Assembly: GCA_947476645.1 (NCBI GenBank)
Contig: CANJRM010000003.1
Coordinates: 1-64,000 of the forward strand
Direction of reading: 5' to 3'
Origin: Bacteroidota bacterium
GTDB lineage: Bacteria > Bacteroidota > Bacteroidia > Chitinophagales > LD1
Length of the DNA: 64,000 bases
In this document: one piece after another, positions 17,841 to 26,508 of the stretch
Position numbering within the stretch: position 1 is the first letter of the stretch
Layout of the letters: every line of letters starts with the position of its first letter
The notes under the pieces: generated by a model
The model's database searches: none
Told to the model about the DNA's origin: nothing
The model's input: only the letters and a program-made list of their open reading frames with translations
Program-made: the position numbers and the translations under genes

Positions 17841-17875
17841 AAAAGCGTCCCGCAACTTTTGCGGGACGCTTTTTC
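17841..17875 (+). terminator. Rho-independent terminator after secDF
   Basis: Perfect 15-base arms AAAAGCGTCCCGCAA and TTGCGGGACGCTTTT around a three-base loop, followed by further T. GC-rich core with flanking A and T runs. Confidence 0.92.
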
Positions 17876-17936
17876 TTTGTGACATAAGTCAGTGATCTTA
17901 CTAAACTGTGTCATAACTTACCAGGAAGCGACCAGC

Positions 17937-17944
17937 TACATTTG
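17937..17944 (+). promoter_or_regulatory. Probable -7 box TACATTTG of the CBS-domain gene
   Basis: Exact match to TAnnTTTG, 20 bases before the start codon. No convincing -33 box. Confidence 0.5.
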
Positions 17945-17964
17945 CGTTACAAAAACAAAATACT

Positions 17965-18381
17965 ATGTCAAAGAAAATTTCTGTTTCTCGCCAAATGACA
18001 CGCAATGTAATTGTTGCTAATACTGCCAATAAATTCAATCAGGTTATGGAGTTCTTTACTGATTTTAATATTCAGCATTTACCTATAGTGGAAAACGACC
18101 GATTAATTGGAATCTTAAGCATCAATGATGTTATGAAATATATCGGTAAGAAACTCCGAGCCGGTAGCGCGTTTAATCTGGCATCGCTGGATGCTGTGTT
18201 TGATATAAAAGAGGTGATGACTGCAAATCCTGTTTGTGTAAGCCCTGATGATGATTTTTCGAAGGTGGTGGAAATATTGTCGGCAGGTAAATTCCAATCG
18301 GTTCCTGTGGTTGAGGAAGGAGTTATTGTGGGAATAATCACTAACAAGGATGTGGTTAGAGTTTATCAAGAGACTAACTAA
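17965..18381 (+). CDS. CBS-domain pair protein
   Basis: A 138-residue protein made almost entirely of two CBS domains: VSRQMTRNVIVANTANKF...HLPIVENDRLIGILSINDVM and EVMTANPVCVSPDDDF...SVPVVEEGVIVGIITNKDVV. Such pairs bind adenosine nucleotides and act as sensors, usually on a partner protein. No effector domain is attached. It is convergent with the K+ channel gene 48 bases away. Partner unknown. Confidence 0.9.
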   Translation: MSKKISVSRQMTRNVIVANTANKFNQVMEFFTDFNIQHLPIVENDRLIGILSINDVMKYIGKKLRAGSAFNLASLDAVFDIKEVMTANPVCVSPDDDFSKVVEILSAGKFQSVPVVEEGVIVGIITNKDVVRVYQETN

Positions 18382-18429
18382 ACTTTAGTGAATGGCTGGA
18401 AGTTGTAATTTTTCTGCTTTAGCATAAAA

Positions 18430-19425
18430 TTAGCTCAACAACTCCTGCACTTTTTTCAATTGCTCTTTTGAGCCCATAACTATTACACGGTTGCCGGGGC
18501 GAACCACGGTTTTTGAAATCGGGTTAAGATGGAATTCACCTTCAGAAGTTTTTAAACCAAGTAATGTAGCGCCAGTTTGTTTCCAGCAGTTGAGTTCTTC
18601 TAATGAAATAGTAATGGCCGATTCAATTTCTTCAACGCTGAAGTGTTCATTATGCTGGGTGGCGAGGAGGTCAACAAATTCTTTAACATCGGGGCTGGTG
18701 ATAAGGGTAGCCATGTGTGCACCACCAATTTTATCGGGCATAATTACATTGTTTGCACCAGCGGTTTTCAATTTTTTAACCGAAGAATCATTCGATGCAC
18801 GGCTGATGATTTTGAGATTAGGATTCAGCTCGCGTGCGGTAAGTACTACAAAAACATTATCGGCATCATCGGGCAATGTACTGATAAGCGCAGCGGCATG
18901 TTCAATACCTGCTTCAATCAAAGTTTCATCGCGCGTGGCATCATCTTCGAGGTAGTAATCAATTTCAAAGGGCAAATCATCTCTGCGGCTTTCTTTTTTT
19001 TCAATGACCACATAGTTATGGCGGCTGTTGTGAAAAATGCCGGCTGCCTCGCGACCATTGCGACCAAAACCGCAAATAATAATATGTCCTTTCAGTTCTT
19101 TAATGGAGTTTTTCATTTTGAAAAGTTTATACGTTCTTGAAAATTCGCCTTCGAAAACATAACTCGAAAGTTGCGCAATAAAATAGGTAGCCACCGCCAG
19201 GTTTACGGTTATTAGAAAAATAGTGAACACTCTGCCCGCATCGCTCAGCGGCTTTACTTCGGTAAAACCCACCGTGGAAAGTGTAATTACGGTCATGTAA
19301 AGCGATTCGATGGGCGTATAATCTTCAATGCCCATAAAGCCCGCCATACCTATTACCACTATGCAAAAGAAGGCACCCAGCGATATATAAATTTTAAAGA
19401 AAGGCGAATTGCGAAACGAGTTCAT
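18430..19425 (-). CDS. Two-helix potassium channel with RCK (TrkA-N/TrkA-C) gating domain
   Basis: The 331-residue protein has an outer helix (residues 9-30), a pore loop with filter TVGFTEV around residues 50-56, an inner helix (about 67-90), then a cytoplasmic RCK domain starting HIIICGFGRNGREAA near 112 and a C-terminal TrkA-C-like domain (LNCWKQTGATLLGLK to the end). The order is that of MthK-type ligand-gated K+ channels. The filter has Phe-Thr instead of the canonical Tyr-Gly, a known kind of variation in bacterial channels. The gene is convergent with the CBS-domain gene and is preceded on its own 5' side by a 21-bp repeat array. Confidence 0.9.
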   Translation of the reverse strand: MNSFRNSPFFKIYISLGAFFCIVVIGMAGFMGIEDYTPIESLYMTVITLSTVGFTEVKPLSDAGRVFTIFLITVNLAVATYFIAQLSSYVFEGEFSRTYKLFKMKNSIKELKGHIIICGFGRNGREAAGIFHNSRHNYVVIEKKESRRDDLPFEIDYYLEDDATRDETLIEAGIEHAAALISTLPDDADNVFVVLTARELNPNLKIISRASNDSSVKKLKTAGANNVIMPDKIGGAHMATLITSPDVKEFVDLLATQHNEHFSVEEIESAITISLEELNCWKQTGATLLGLKTSEGEFHLNPISKTVVRPGNRVIVMGSKEQLKKVQELLS

Positions 19426-19557
19426 GATTTATTTGAGCGAATGAAAATAAAATTAGTGGTGGAATAAAGTTTGTGCAATAAAACTAAACGAAGCAGCGAG
19501 GTTCATTTCTATTTCGGTGTTTTCGATTTTATGATGAAAAAAATTTTCGGTTTGCAC

Positions 19558-19851
19558 AAGTTAACCGTTAATCAGCCCAAATTATCGGTTAAACAGCCCA
19601 AGTTAACCATTAAACAAACCCGATTATCGACTAAACAGACTAGATTATCCAATATTTTATCGAAGAGAGCGATAGTTTTGATTAAAGCAACGATAGGTTT
19701 GATTAAAGTAGCGATAGTTTTGATTAAAGCAGCCATAGTTTTGATTAAAGTAGCGATTGTTTTGATTAAGAAATCCATTATTCTGCTCCTTTTATTGATT
19801 AATCTGTTCCCTTTTCTGATAATTCTGTTCCCTTTTTCGATTATTCTGTTA
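19558..19851. repeat. Array of fourteen degenerate 21-bp tandem units with drifting consensus
   Basis: Fourteen units step by exactly 21 bases from 19558. Column 8 is C in 12 of 14 units and is usually followed by G or C, then A-T. The consensus drifts in three blocks: units 1-5 contain TTAACCGTTAA/TTATCGGTTAA, units 6-10 contain CGATAGTTTTGATT, units 11-14 contain GATTATTCTGTT. Because 21 is a multiple of three, both strands show accidental open frames made of seven-residue peptide repeats. It occupies the 608-base gap between the divergent... K+ channel gene and the M1 peptidase gene end; the remaining bases of this gap hold only the hairpin at 19990. Confidence 0.92.
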
Positions 19852-19989
19852 CTATTTTTCAAAGTAACAATGCAGTTTTATGGTGTTTTGATGTGTTTTT
19901 GGCTTGTTCAATCAGCTTTAAAGGTAAAACAGGTAGTTTGTTCTATTTCGAAGAACACAGAATTGCTCTTTGGCGGCAAGCGCTGCCCA

Positions 19990-20009
19990 ACCAGGGTTAA
20001 GCCCCTGGT
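19990..20009. repeat. Short hairpin ACCAGGG-N6-CCCTGGT
   Basis: Perfect 7-base arms just after the stop of the M1 peptidase gene on the minus strand. It lacks a following T run in the minus direction, so it may be a dispersed palindrome or a weak terminator. Confidence 0.5.
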
Positions 20010-20033
20010 GTTTTTGCCTAAAAAAGTCAATTC

Positions 20034-22472
20034 TTATTTCAACTGGGCTTCAATAATCTTTCTTTCCCAGTCTTTCCATTTGGTGAGTTCAAAAATTGCT
20101 TTCGCCATTTCTGAATTAGAAGGGGTTTTTACCAAACTCTTCAGGCATTTTGAAGCCGGATTGGCCAGGCGGCTGTTGGTATAAGTGCAGGCGTTGAAAA
20201 GGTTTTTGATTACCTCTTCATTGCAATACTCTAATCGTTCAATGGCTTCGAAAGCACGGGTGCGGGTTCTGAATTCAAAATGATTCGAAGCATAGGTGGT
20301 CAGTTCTTTTCTCGCTTCTTCAACATTTGCGGTGCCGTATTTGATTTTCATTTCGAGCCATGCCATGCGCACATTATCGTTTAGGCCATACAGGTTTTTT
20401 GTTTGCGCTAAATAGGTTTGGGCTTTAGCAGAAAACTGTTTACACAGTTTGCGCAACGCTGTTTCAATATTGATGTAAGAAGTATCGCTGAGTATTTTTT
20501 CTACATCGGGCACAATAGCCGCAGGAAAAGTATCGAGGTAGTCCAAAACACTTCTGCGTACCATCATATCTTTATCATGTAAAGCAGTTTGAAACAGTTG
20601 ATAGCTTGCCGCTGTGGTATCTTTAGAAAGCTGATGAACAATTTCAGCTTTCAGCGTTTGAAAATTATTTTCCTTGAAAGTTTTCACCAGCAAATCTCGC
20701 TTTCTTTCAATCGATGTATCGAGCAAAGCGCGCAAAGCATCATATCTATCCATGAAATGTTTTGCCTTCAATAACTGCGAACTCAGCTCATCGAAACTCT
20801 TTTTGAATTCAACGCTCTTAATAATGTTAGAACCCGGGTCAAAGAGCACATAATCAATTTCGGCACCGGGTGTTGCATTTAAATAAACGGTATCAGCGGC
20901 ACGACTCAACCATTCTTTTGAACTTGAAGAAGAACCATCTTTGAAATGAGCTTCAAACACAATCGGCATTTTGAAGTAGCCGGTTAACTCATCTACTTTT
21001 TGTTTTTGATTTACAAAAACAGCCACACGTTCTTTTTGTTTTTCGTAGCTCACAACATATTCCGGAAAGCCCGCACGATTAATCCACTCATCAAAAAACC
21101 AATCGAGGTTAACTCCCGCGGTTTCCATAAACGTCATTTTAAAATCGCTGGTAAGAACGTTTGAATAAGCGTGTTTCTTTAAATAATTTGTCACACTTCT
21201 TTTGTAAACCGAATCACCAACAACGTATCGAATCATATCAATCACCGCACTTCCTTTAGGATAATGCCTGTTACTACCGCCCATGGTGTGCGCCACCGGA
21301 TAACGATTGATTTTATCGGCATTCATAGCGTTGTTCTGCTCCATTCGTCTGTCCCATTCGTAGCGGTCTTCACCCAAAACATGATGAATGAATTGTTTGG
21401 CGTAATAAGTGGCAAAACTTTCGTGTAACCAATGGTGAGTACCGCTGTATTCGGTAATATAATCTCCAAACCATTGATGGGTTAGTTCATGGGTATTGGT
21501 AGAAACATAAGGGCGTTCTAAAACGGTGCGCTTATCGTTCAAATAAAAATCTCCGTAAACAGTTGCCGTAGTATTTTCCATAGCGCCATACATAAAATCC
21601 TGCACGGGCACATTGCAATACGTTTCCCACGGATAGCGCACTCCGGTTTGTTCGCAAAGCCAATCCATCATCTCAGCACTGTATTCATAAGTAGGGTTTG
21701 CGGTTTCAGGATGGTCGGCATAATAGTACTGGCGGCTTACCATTCCGTTCCTGCTCTTGAAATCTTTGTAAGCATATTTATCAATGCCTATCATAATTAG
21801 GTAAGGAACCATCGGTTTGCTCATCGCATAATCCCAGGTAGCGGTCCCATCTGCATTTTTCTTTTTCTCTTTCAGCACACCGTTTGAAACAACCGTGTAT
21901 GCCGAATCAAAAGTGATAGTCGTCTCGGTAATCAATTTATCATTCACATCATCGTAACATGGAATCCAATGACGGTTGTCAATGCCCTGTCCTTGTGTCC
22001 ATATTTGTTTGCGCGTGAAATATCTGTCGTTGGTTGTATTCTTCGCATCCACATTCCATCCGATGAAATAGAGTCCTTTTCTTGGTGTGGCTTCGTAACT
22101 TATTTCAAGTTTGTATTGCTTATTCCAATCAAGCGGGGGAAGAAAACGAACAATCAAACCAAAACTATCGGTAACGAATTTAGTTTCCTTTCCGTTTAGC
22201 GAAACAGATTTGATATCAATGCCGGGAGCATTCAAAAACAAAGTATCTGTTACATACTGAATGGGACGAAAATCATACTTCACTTTGCCAATTACTTTGC
22301 CTTCCTGTGTGTTGAACTTTACATCCAGATTCATTTTCAAAAAGTCAACATTATGTTCTCTTATTCTGCCGTTGTCATCGCGCAGATAACAGATGGAAGT
22401 ATCTTGAGCAAGCGAAAAGTGAAAAGTAAAAAGCGAAAAGTAAAGGGTAAGAACAGTGAAGAGAAATTTCAT
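20034..22472 (-). CDS. M1 family zinc aminopeptidase
   Basis: An 812-residue secreted M1 metallopeptidase. After the signal peptide (residues 1-22, ending FHFSLAQ) comes the N-terminal beta domain, then YGAMENTTATVYGDF (the GAMEN exopeptidase motif) and the zinc site HELTH at 328-332 with the third ligand in WLHES (Glu351). The last 230 residues are helical HEAT-like repeats (for example MVRRSVLDYLDTFPA). M1 enzymes remove N-terminal amino acids from peptides; the signal peptide places it in the periplasm or outer surface. It lies eight bases after the isochorismatase-family gene, so it is the last gene of a three-gene operon. The signal peptide is encoded by a heptanucleotide repeat. Confidence 0.93.
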   Translation of the reverse strand: MKFLFTVLTLYFSLFTFHFSLAQDTSICYLRDDNGRIREHNVDFLKMNLDVKFNTQEGKVIGKVKYDFRPIQYVTDTLFLNAPGIDIKSVSLNGKETKFVTDSFGLIVRFLPPLDWNKQYKLEISYEATPRKGLYFIGWNVDAKNTTNDRYFTRKQIWTQGQGIDNRHWIPCYDDVNDKLITETTITFDSAYTVVSNGVLKEKKKNADGTATWDYAMSKPMVPYLIMIGIDKYAYKDFKSRNGMVSRQYYYADHPETANPTYEYSAEMMDWLCEQTGVRYPWETYCNVPVQDFMYGAMENTTATVYGDFYLNDKRTVLERPYVSTNTHELTHQWFGDYITEYSGTHHWLHESFATYYAKQFIHHVLGEDRYEWDRRMEQNNAMNADKINRYPVAHTMGGSNRHYPKGSAVIDMIRYVVGDSVYKRSVTNYLKKHAYSNVLTSDFKMTFMETAGVNLDWFFDEWINRAGFPEYVVSYEKQKERVAVFVNQKQKVDELTGYFKMPIVFEAHFKDGSSSSSKEWLSRAADTVYLNATPGAEIDYVLFDPGSNIIKSVEFKKSFDELSSQLLKAKHFMDRYDALRALLDTSIERKRDLLVKTFKENNFQTLKAEIVHQLSKDTTAASYQLFQTALHDKDMMVRRSVLDYLDTFPAAIVPDVEKILSDTSYINIETALRKLCKQFSAKAQTYLAQTKNLYGLNDNVRMAWLEMKIKYGTANVEEARKELTTYASNHFEFRTRTRAFEAIERLEYCNEEVIKNLFNACTYTNSRLANPASKCLKSLVKTPSNSEMAKAIFELTKWKDWERKIIEAQLK
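22411..22452. repeat. Heptanucleotide repeat encoding the M1 peptidase signal peptide
   Basis: On the plus strand six consecutive 7-mers read AGCGAAA, AGTGAAA, AGTAAAA, AGCGAAA, AGTAAAG, GGTAAGA. On the coding strand this gives the hydrophobic stretch LTLYFSLFTFHFSLA. The tract lies wholly inside the signal-peptide coding region. Confidence 0.85.
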
Positions 22473-22480
22473 TGGTGATT

Positions 22481-23029
22481 TTACTTTATCAGTTTGCTGA
22501 TGGCCTTGAATTCATCGGTGCCGGCTTTATCTAAAAGCATAAACAGAATCATTTCGGTAGAAACTATAAAGGCGCCTGCCTGTCGCATTCTTTCTAAAGC
22601 CAGTTGTTTGTTTTCCGGTGTGCGCGATGAAACTGCATCGGCTACAACATGCACTTCGTAACCCGCTTTAATCGCATCTAAGGTTGTTTTCAAAACACAA
22701 ATGTGTGATTCAGCCCCGCAAATAATCAACGACTTTACATTCGTCAACTTTAATTGCTCACTCACGGGCTCGCTCAGCATACAACTGAAACAAACTTTCT
22801 CAATAATGTTTGCCTTCTTCGGCAGTTGAACTTCTTTACAGGTATTGCCTAATCCCTTAGGATATTGTTCGGTGATAATAGTTTCGAGATTGAGTATTTC
22901 CGCCCCTCGCAAAAGTTTATTCACGTTACTAAAAACTTTTTCCTGTTCAAAAATCACAGGCATCAATCTTTCCTGAACATCTATAACTAAAAGTGCAGTG
23001 TGTTCGCGTTGAGGTATTCCTAAATTCAT
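22481..23029 (-). CDS. Isochorismatase-family cysteine hydrolase
   Basis: A 182-residue protein with the isochorismatase-like triad: Asp in LLVIDVQERLMP (residue 17), Lys in EQYPKGLG, and the nucleophile Cys in CGAESHICVLKT, preceded by the usual cis-peptide position. The size and KGLG/ESHICVL motifs resemble YcaC- and nicotinamidase-type relatives that cleave amides. The substrate cannot be read from sequence. It is 21 bases downstream of the ThDP enzyme gene and eight bases upstream of the M1 peptidase gene, so these are likely one transcript, although the three activities have no evident shared pathway. Confidence 0.87.
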   Translation of the reverse strand: MNLGIPQREHTALLVIDVQERLMPVIFEQEKVFSNVNKLLRGAEILNLETIITEQYPKGLGNTCKEVQLPKKANIIEKVCFSCMLSEPVSEQLKLTNVKSLIICGAESHICVLKTTLDAIKAGYEVHVVADAVSSRTPENKQLALERMRQAGAFIVSTEMILFMLLDKAGTDEFKAISKLIK

Positions 23030-23050
23030 GTTTGTAGTTTAAAGTTTATG

Positions 23051-24781
23051 TTACATCGAAATTGAACCCTTTCTGAAATCCGTCTTCCCGATAATCGCAT
23101 TAATGATATAAGGCGTTCCTTTGCGTGAAAGTGTTTTAGCTTCCACCACAGCAGCGTTAAACTGGTCGAGGTTTTCTACGCGCACTCCTTCTGCACCAAA
23201 CGCTTTACCTATGTTTTGATAATCGCTAAGCGCAAGATTCATCGCGCAATCGCTTTGCAGAAACTCCACCTGGTCACGCGCAATCTGACTCCAACAAGCA
23301 TCGTTACCAATCACAGAAATAACCGGAAGATTATGTCGAACAAAGGTGTCGTATTCCATTAAACTGTATCCTGCACTACCATCACCGTAAATAATCCAAA
23401 CATCTTTTTCAGGGAAAACCAATTTAGCACCAAGCGCAAATCCTGCGCCTACTCCAAGCGTTCCAAACACTCCCGGGTCGAGCCAGCTCAATGGTTTCCG
23501 CGGACGAAGTGTATAAGCAGAAGTAGCTACAAAATCCCCACCATCGGCAATAAGTATTGTGTTCTCATCTAACTCCGGTTCCAAATTGCGGAAGAGTTTT
23601 ATTGGATTGATTCCGCGATTAACTTCTGCATTTGCCTGCTCATTAATATTGGCTTCGCGTTTTGCATCACGAGCACGAAGTGATTCTAACCATGAAGAAT
23701 AATTGCCCTGATATTTTTCTGAAAGCGCAATCAAAAAATCCTGCGGGTCGGCATGAATCGCGAGTGTAGGAGTTTTGTTCTTCGTTAAATCCTCTTTACT
23801 ACGGTTGATGGAAATAAATTTTCTTCCGCCAATATGATTGCCGTAATCCAAACGGAAATCATTCGGCACACCTGCCAGAATAATTAAGTCAGATTCCTTG
23901 ATGCAATCTTTACGATGATGGCGCATCTGCAAATCGTTTTCCTTGCCAAGCAATCCTCTTCCCATTCCGCTTAAGTAAACCGGAATGCCAAGTTTGCTCA
24001 CTGCTTCGGCTAACGCATTTGCTTTTTGCGGATTCATCATCGCTCCGCTTCCAATCAGCATCACGGGTTTCGATGCCGCTTTAATCCTCGAAATCGCTTT
24101 ATCAATTTGCGAAGCAGAATGCTTCGGATAAGTGACCTTTATAGCCGGTGCGTTGAAGTCAACGCTTTCTTTTCCGGCAAATAAATTCTTCGCGTGGTTA
24201 TTGATATACCACTGCACAATGCGTTCCTGAAAATTCTTTGGCGGCTCTTCTTTGCTCTTGGCTCCATACCAACTACGCACTAACTCTTCTCCATACAAAG
24301 TATCAATAGGGCATTCTACATAAACAGGACCGGGAACACCTTCTTGCGCAATAGCAAATGCTTTTTCAATCGTTGGCACAATCTCTTTCACTTTTGAAAT
24401 GGTAGTGCTGTATTTACACACTGCTTTCATAATCGAGAGTTGGTCAATATCTTGCAAACTTCCTCTGCCTTTCAGAATTGTTGCTGCACCACCTCCTAAA
24501 AGAATTAATGGCGATTGTGCGAGTGCTGCATTTTTTACCGCAGTAATAGTATTGGTTAAACCTGGACCTGCCGTAACCACTGCCACACCCGGAATACCCG
24601 TTAAGCGCGAAACTGCATCTGCTGCAAAAACAGAATTCACTTCATGGCGAGTGTCAATTACTCTTATGCCAAGTTTCTGTGCTGAAACAAAAATGGGCGA
24701 CACATGCCCGCCACAAAGCGTGAACAAAAATTTTACACCTTGTTTCTGTAATACTTTCGCAATTATTTCGCCTCCGTTCAT
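23051..24781 (-). CDS. ThDP-dependent enzyme, HACL2/ILVBL-like (acetolactate synthase superfamily)
   Basis: The 576-residue protein has the three-domain layout of acetolactate synthase relatives. The N-terminal domain holds LFTLCGGHVSPIF and the catalytic Glu in DTRHEVNSVFAADA, with TAGPGLTNTITAVKNA. The middle domain carries KPVMLIGSGAMM; the C-terminal domain carries GDGSAGYSLMEYDTF, the ThDP/Mg motif. GGHVSP followed by DTRHEV is closest to mammalian ILVBL (2-hydroxyacyl-CoA lyase 2) rather than to IlvB, where these residues differ. A lyase acting on 2-hydroxyacyl-CoA is therefore a better guess than acetolactate synthesis; no ilvN or ilvC is near. It is the first gene of an operon with an isochorismatase-family hydrolase and an M1 peptidase. 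Confidence 0.85.
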   Translation of the reverse strand: MNGGEIIAKVLQKQGVKFLFTLCGGHVSPIFVSAQKLGIRVIDTRHEVNSVFAADAVSRLTGIPGVAVVTAGPGLTNTITAVKNAALAQSPLILLGGGAATILKGRGSLQDIDQLSIMKAVCKYSTTISKVKEIVPTIEKAFAIAQEGVPGPVYVECPIDTLYGEELVRSWYGAKSKEEPPKNFQERIVQWYINNHAKNLFAGKESVDFNAPAIKVTYPKHSASQIDKAISRIKAASKPVMLIGSGAMMNPQKANALAEAVSKLGIPVYLSGMGRGLLGKENDLQMRHHRKDCIKESDLIILAGVPNDFRLDYGNHIGGRKFISINRSKEDLTKNKTPTLAIHADPQDFLIALSEKYQGNYSSWLESLRARDAKREANINEQANAEVNRGINPIKLFRNLEPELDENTILIADGGDFVATSAYTLRPRKPLSWLDPGVFGTLGVGAGFALGAKLVFPEKDVWIIYGDGSAGYSLMEYDTFVRHNLPVISVIGNDACWSQIARDQVEFLQSDCAMNLALSDYQNIGKAFGAEGVRVENLDQFNAAVVEAKTLSRKGTPYIINAIIGKTDFRKGSISM

Positions 24782-24913
24782 GGTTTGTGTTTATAGTGTG
24801 AGAAAGAGGTGGTGAAAATAAGAAGCACGGGTAACTTTCAAAGTTTATAGAAAATAGGAGAGAAGTCCGTTCAATAAAAATTCAAAAAACCTGCGTAGTA
24901 AAGTTCATCCCTT

Positions 24914-24921
24914 TATCTTCG
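24914..24921 (+). promoter_or_regulatory. Probable -7 box TATCTTCG of the DUF1573-ruvX-def genes
   Basis: TATCTTCG fits TAnnTTTG with the common TTCG ending and precedes the DUF1573 start by 20 bases. Confidence 0.5.
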
Positions 24922-24941
24922 CACGAAATTTTATTGAGCAA

Positions 24942-25499
24942 ATGAAAAACACTATCACCATTTTTTTGCTGGCGCTTTTAGTAGTAGTTGTTTCTTTTTT
25001 GGTTTATCAGAATTACAATCTGAATAAAAAAGTGGAAGAGCTTTCTAGTAATAAAACTGAAACAAAAGCATCTCCTGTAAAAACCGAAACACAAAATTCA
25101 GAACCAAGTCCGTTCGACAGACCGAATAACGACCCTGCTATGTTGAATCAACCAGCCGAGCCGCCTGCGAATCCTGATTTAACTTCCATTCATTTCGGAA
25201 GATTGGTGCACGAATTTGGGAAGATTAAGCAAGGCGAATTCGTAAGCACGAATTTTAAATTTGTAAACACCGGCAAGAAACCACTCTTTGTTATTAAAGC
25301 AGAAGGTTCTTGCGGTTGCACTGTTCCTCGCTGGACGCGCGAAGCAATTTTGCCCGGTAATGAAGGAAGTATTTTTGTTCAGTTCGATAGCCACAACAAA
25401 AAAGGAGAAGTAGAAAAAACGGTAACCGTTACTACGAATACTGAACCAAGAAACACGGTGCTTACTGTTAAGTCAACGGTAGTTCCCGAAGATAAATAA
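24942..25499 (+). CDS. DUF1573 protein with N-terminal membrane anchor
   Basis: The 185-residue protein has a hydrophobic N-terminal segment (residues 5-22) acting as signal or anchor, a Lys/Glu/Pro-rich linker to about residue 80, and then a single Ig-like DUF1573 domain with the signature FVNTGKKPLFV and EGSCGCTVPRW. The domain is typical of extracytoplasmic Bacteroidota proteins; its role is unknown. It is followed three bases later by ruvX, and the DUF1573-ruvX-def order looks like one operon. Confidence 0.88.
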   Translation: MKNTITIFLLALLVVVVSFLVYQNYNLNKKVEELSSNKTETKASPVKTETQNSEPSPFDRPNNDPAMLNQPAEPPANPDLTSIHFGRLVHEFGKIKQGEFVSTNFKFVNTGKKPLFVIKAEGSCGCTVPRWTREAILPGNEGSIFVQFDSHNKKGEVEKTVTVTTNTEPRNTVLTVKSTVVPEDK

Positions 25500-25502
25500 A
25501 CC

Positions 25503-25919
25503 ATGAGCAGAGTTTTAGCTTTCGATTTTGGATTGAGAAGAGTGGGTGTTGCTGTAACTGACCCTTTGCAGATTATTGCCAACACGCTCGAAACAATACC
25601 AACGAAAGAAATTTTTGCTTTCGTTAAAGCGTATTGCACAAAAGAAGAAGTGGAAGCTTTTGTAGTGGGTTATCCGTTTGCACACGGCCATACTGAAAAT
25701 GAAATTGTAAAACACATTGACACGTTTATTGCGAAGCTCAACGAAATTTATCCCGATAAAAAAGTTCACAAGGTTGATGAAAGTTTTACTTCTAAAATTG
25801 CCAAACAAACGCTTTTGCTTAGTGGAGTGAATAAAAAGGAGAGGAGAAACAAAGGAAATGTAGACGCTATCAGTGCAAACATTATTCTTCAATCGTATCT
25901 CGAGATGAAAACAAAATGA
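25503..25919 (+). CDS. ruvX: Putative pre-16S rRNA nuclease / Holliday junction resolvase-like RuvX (YqgF)
   Basis: A 138-residue RNase H-fold protein of the YqgF/RuvX family. The first acidic strand is VLAFDFGLRRVGVAV, the second region VGYPFAHGHTENE, and the third HKVDESFTSKIA, with DAISANIILQSYLE closing the fold; the three acidic positions needed for metal binding are present. In E. coli YqgF matures the 5' end of 16S rRNA; older annotation calls it a Holliday junction resolvase. It lies between DUF1573 and def on the same strand. Confidence 0.92.
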   Translation: MSRVLAFDFGLRRVGVAVTDPLQIIANTLETIPTKEIFAFVKAYCTKEEVEAFVVGYPFAHGHTENEIVKHIDTFIAKLNEIYPDKKVHKVDESFTSKIAKQTLLLSGVNKKERRNKGNVDAISANIILQSYLEMKTK

Positions 25920-25950
25920 TTTGTTTTAATTCGCAACTCAAAATTTAAAA

Positions 25951-26508
25951 ATGGTTCTTCCTATTGTAGCTTATGGCGACCCTGTTTTACGCAAAGTAGG
26001 TGTGGAGATAACGAAAGATTATCCGCATCTCGAAAAATTGCTTGACGATATGTTTGAAACGATGGAAAAGAGCAAAGGTGTTGGTTTGGCTGCTCCGCAG
26101 GTGAACAGAGCTATACGTTTGTTTGTAATCGACAGCAGACGTATGTATGACGAAGGCGAAAAGAACGAAGGCATTCGCGAAGTTTTTATCAATGCAAAAA
26201 TGTTGGAAGAAACAGGTGATGACTGGGCGTATGAAGAAGGATGTTTGAGTATTCCCAATATTCGCGAAGAGGTTTATAGAGAAGAAAAAATCCGCATTCA
26301 GTATTTGGATCGCGATTTTAAAAAGCACGAAAAAACATTTACGGGTTTAACCGCTCGTGTAATTCAACACGAATACGACCATATAGAAGGTAAGCTTTTC
26401 ATTGACCACCTCCAACCCCTTAAGAGAACTTTACTCAAAGGTCGTCTCGAAAAAATTTCGAAAGGAAAGGTAGATGTAGAATACAAAATGAAGTTTCCGA
26501 AACTCTAA
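25951..26508 (+). CDS. def: Peptide deformylase
   Basis: The 185-residue enzyme removes the formyl group from nascent proteins. All three family motifs are present: GVGLAAPQ near residue 45, EEGCLSIP near 97 with the metal-binding Cys, and QHEYDHIEGKL with the HExxH zinc/iron ligands near 138. Its stop codon directly abuts the stop of the convergent hydrolase gene, with no base between. Confidence 0.96.
   Translation: MVLPIVAYGDPVLRKVGVEITKDYPHLEKLLDDMFETMEKSKGVGLAAPQVNRAIRLFVIDSRRMYDEGEKNEGIREVFINAKMLEETGDDWAYEEGCLSIPNIREEVYREEKIRIQYLDRDFKKHEKTFTGLTARVIQHEYDHIEGKLFIDHLQPLKRTLLKGRLEKISKGKVDVEYKMKFPKL

Noticed and set aside
19471-20184. Open frame of 237 residues with IVLIKVA-like repeats on the plus strand
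   Set aside because: It runs across the 21-bp array and then into the 3' end of the M1 peptidase gene on the other strand. The heptapeptide repeats follow from the 21-bp period; both strands are open for the same reason, and no start signal or homology supports it.
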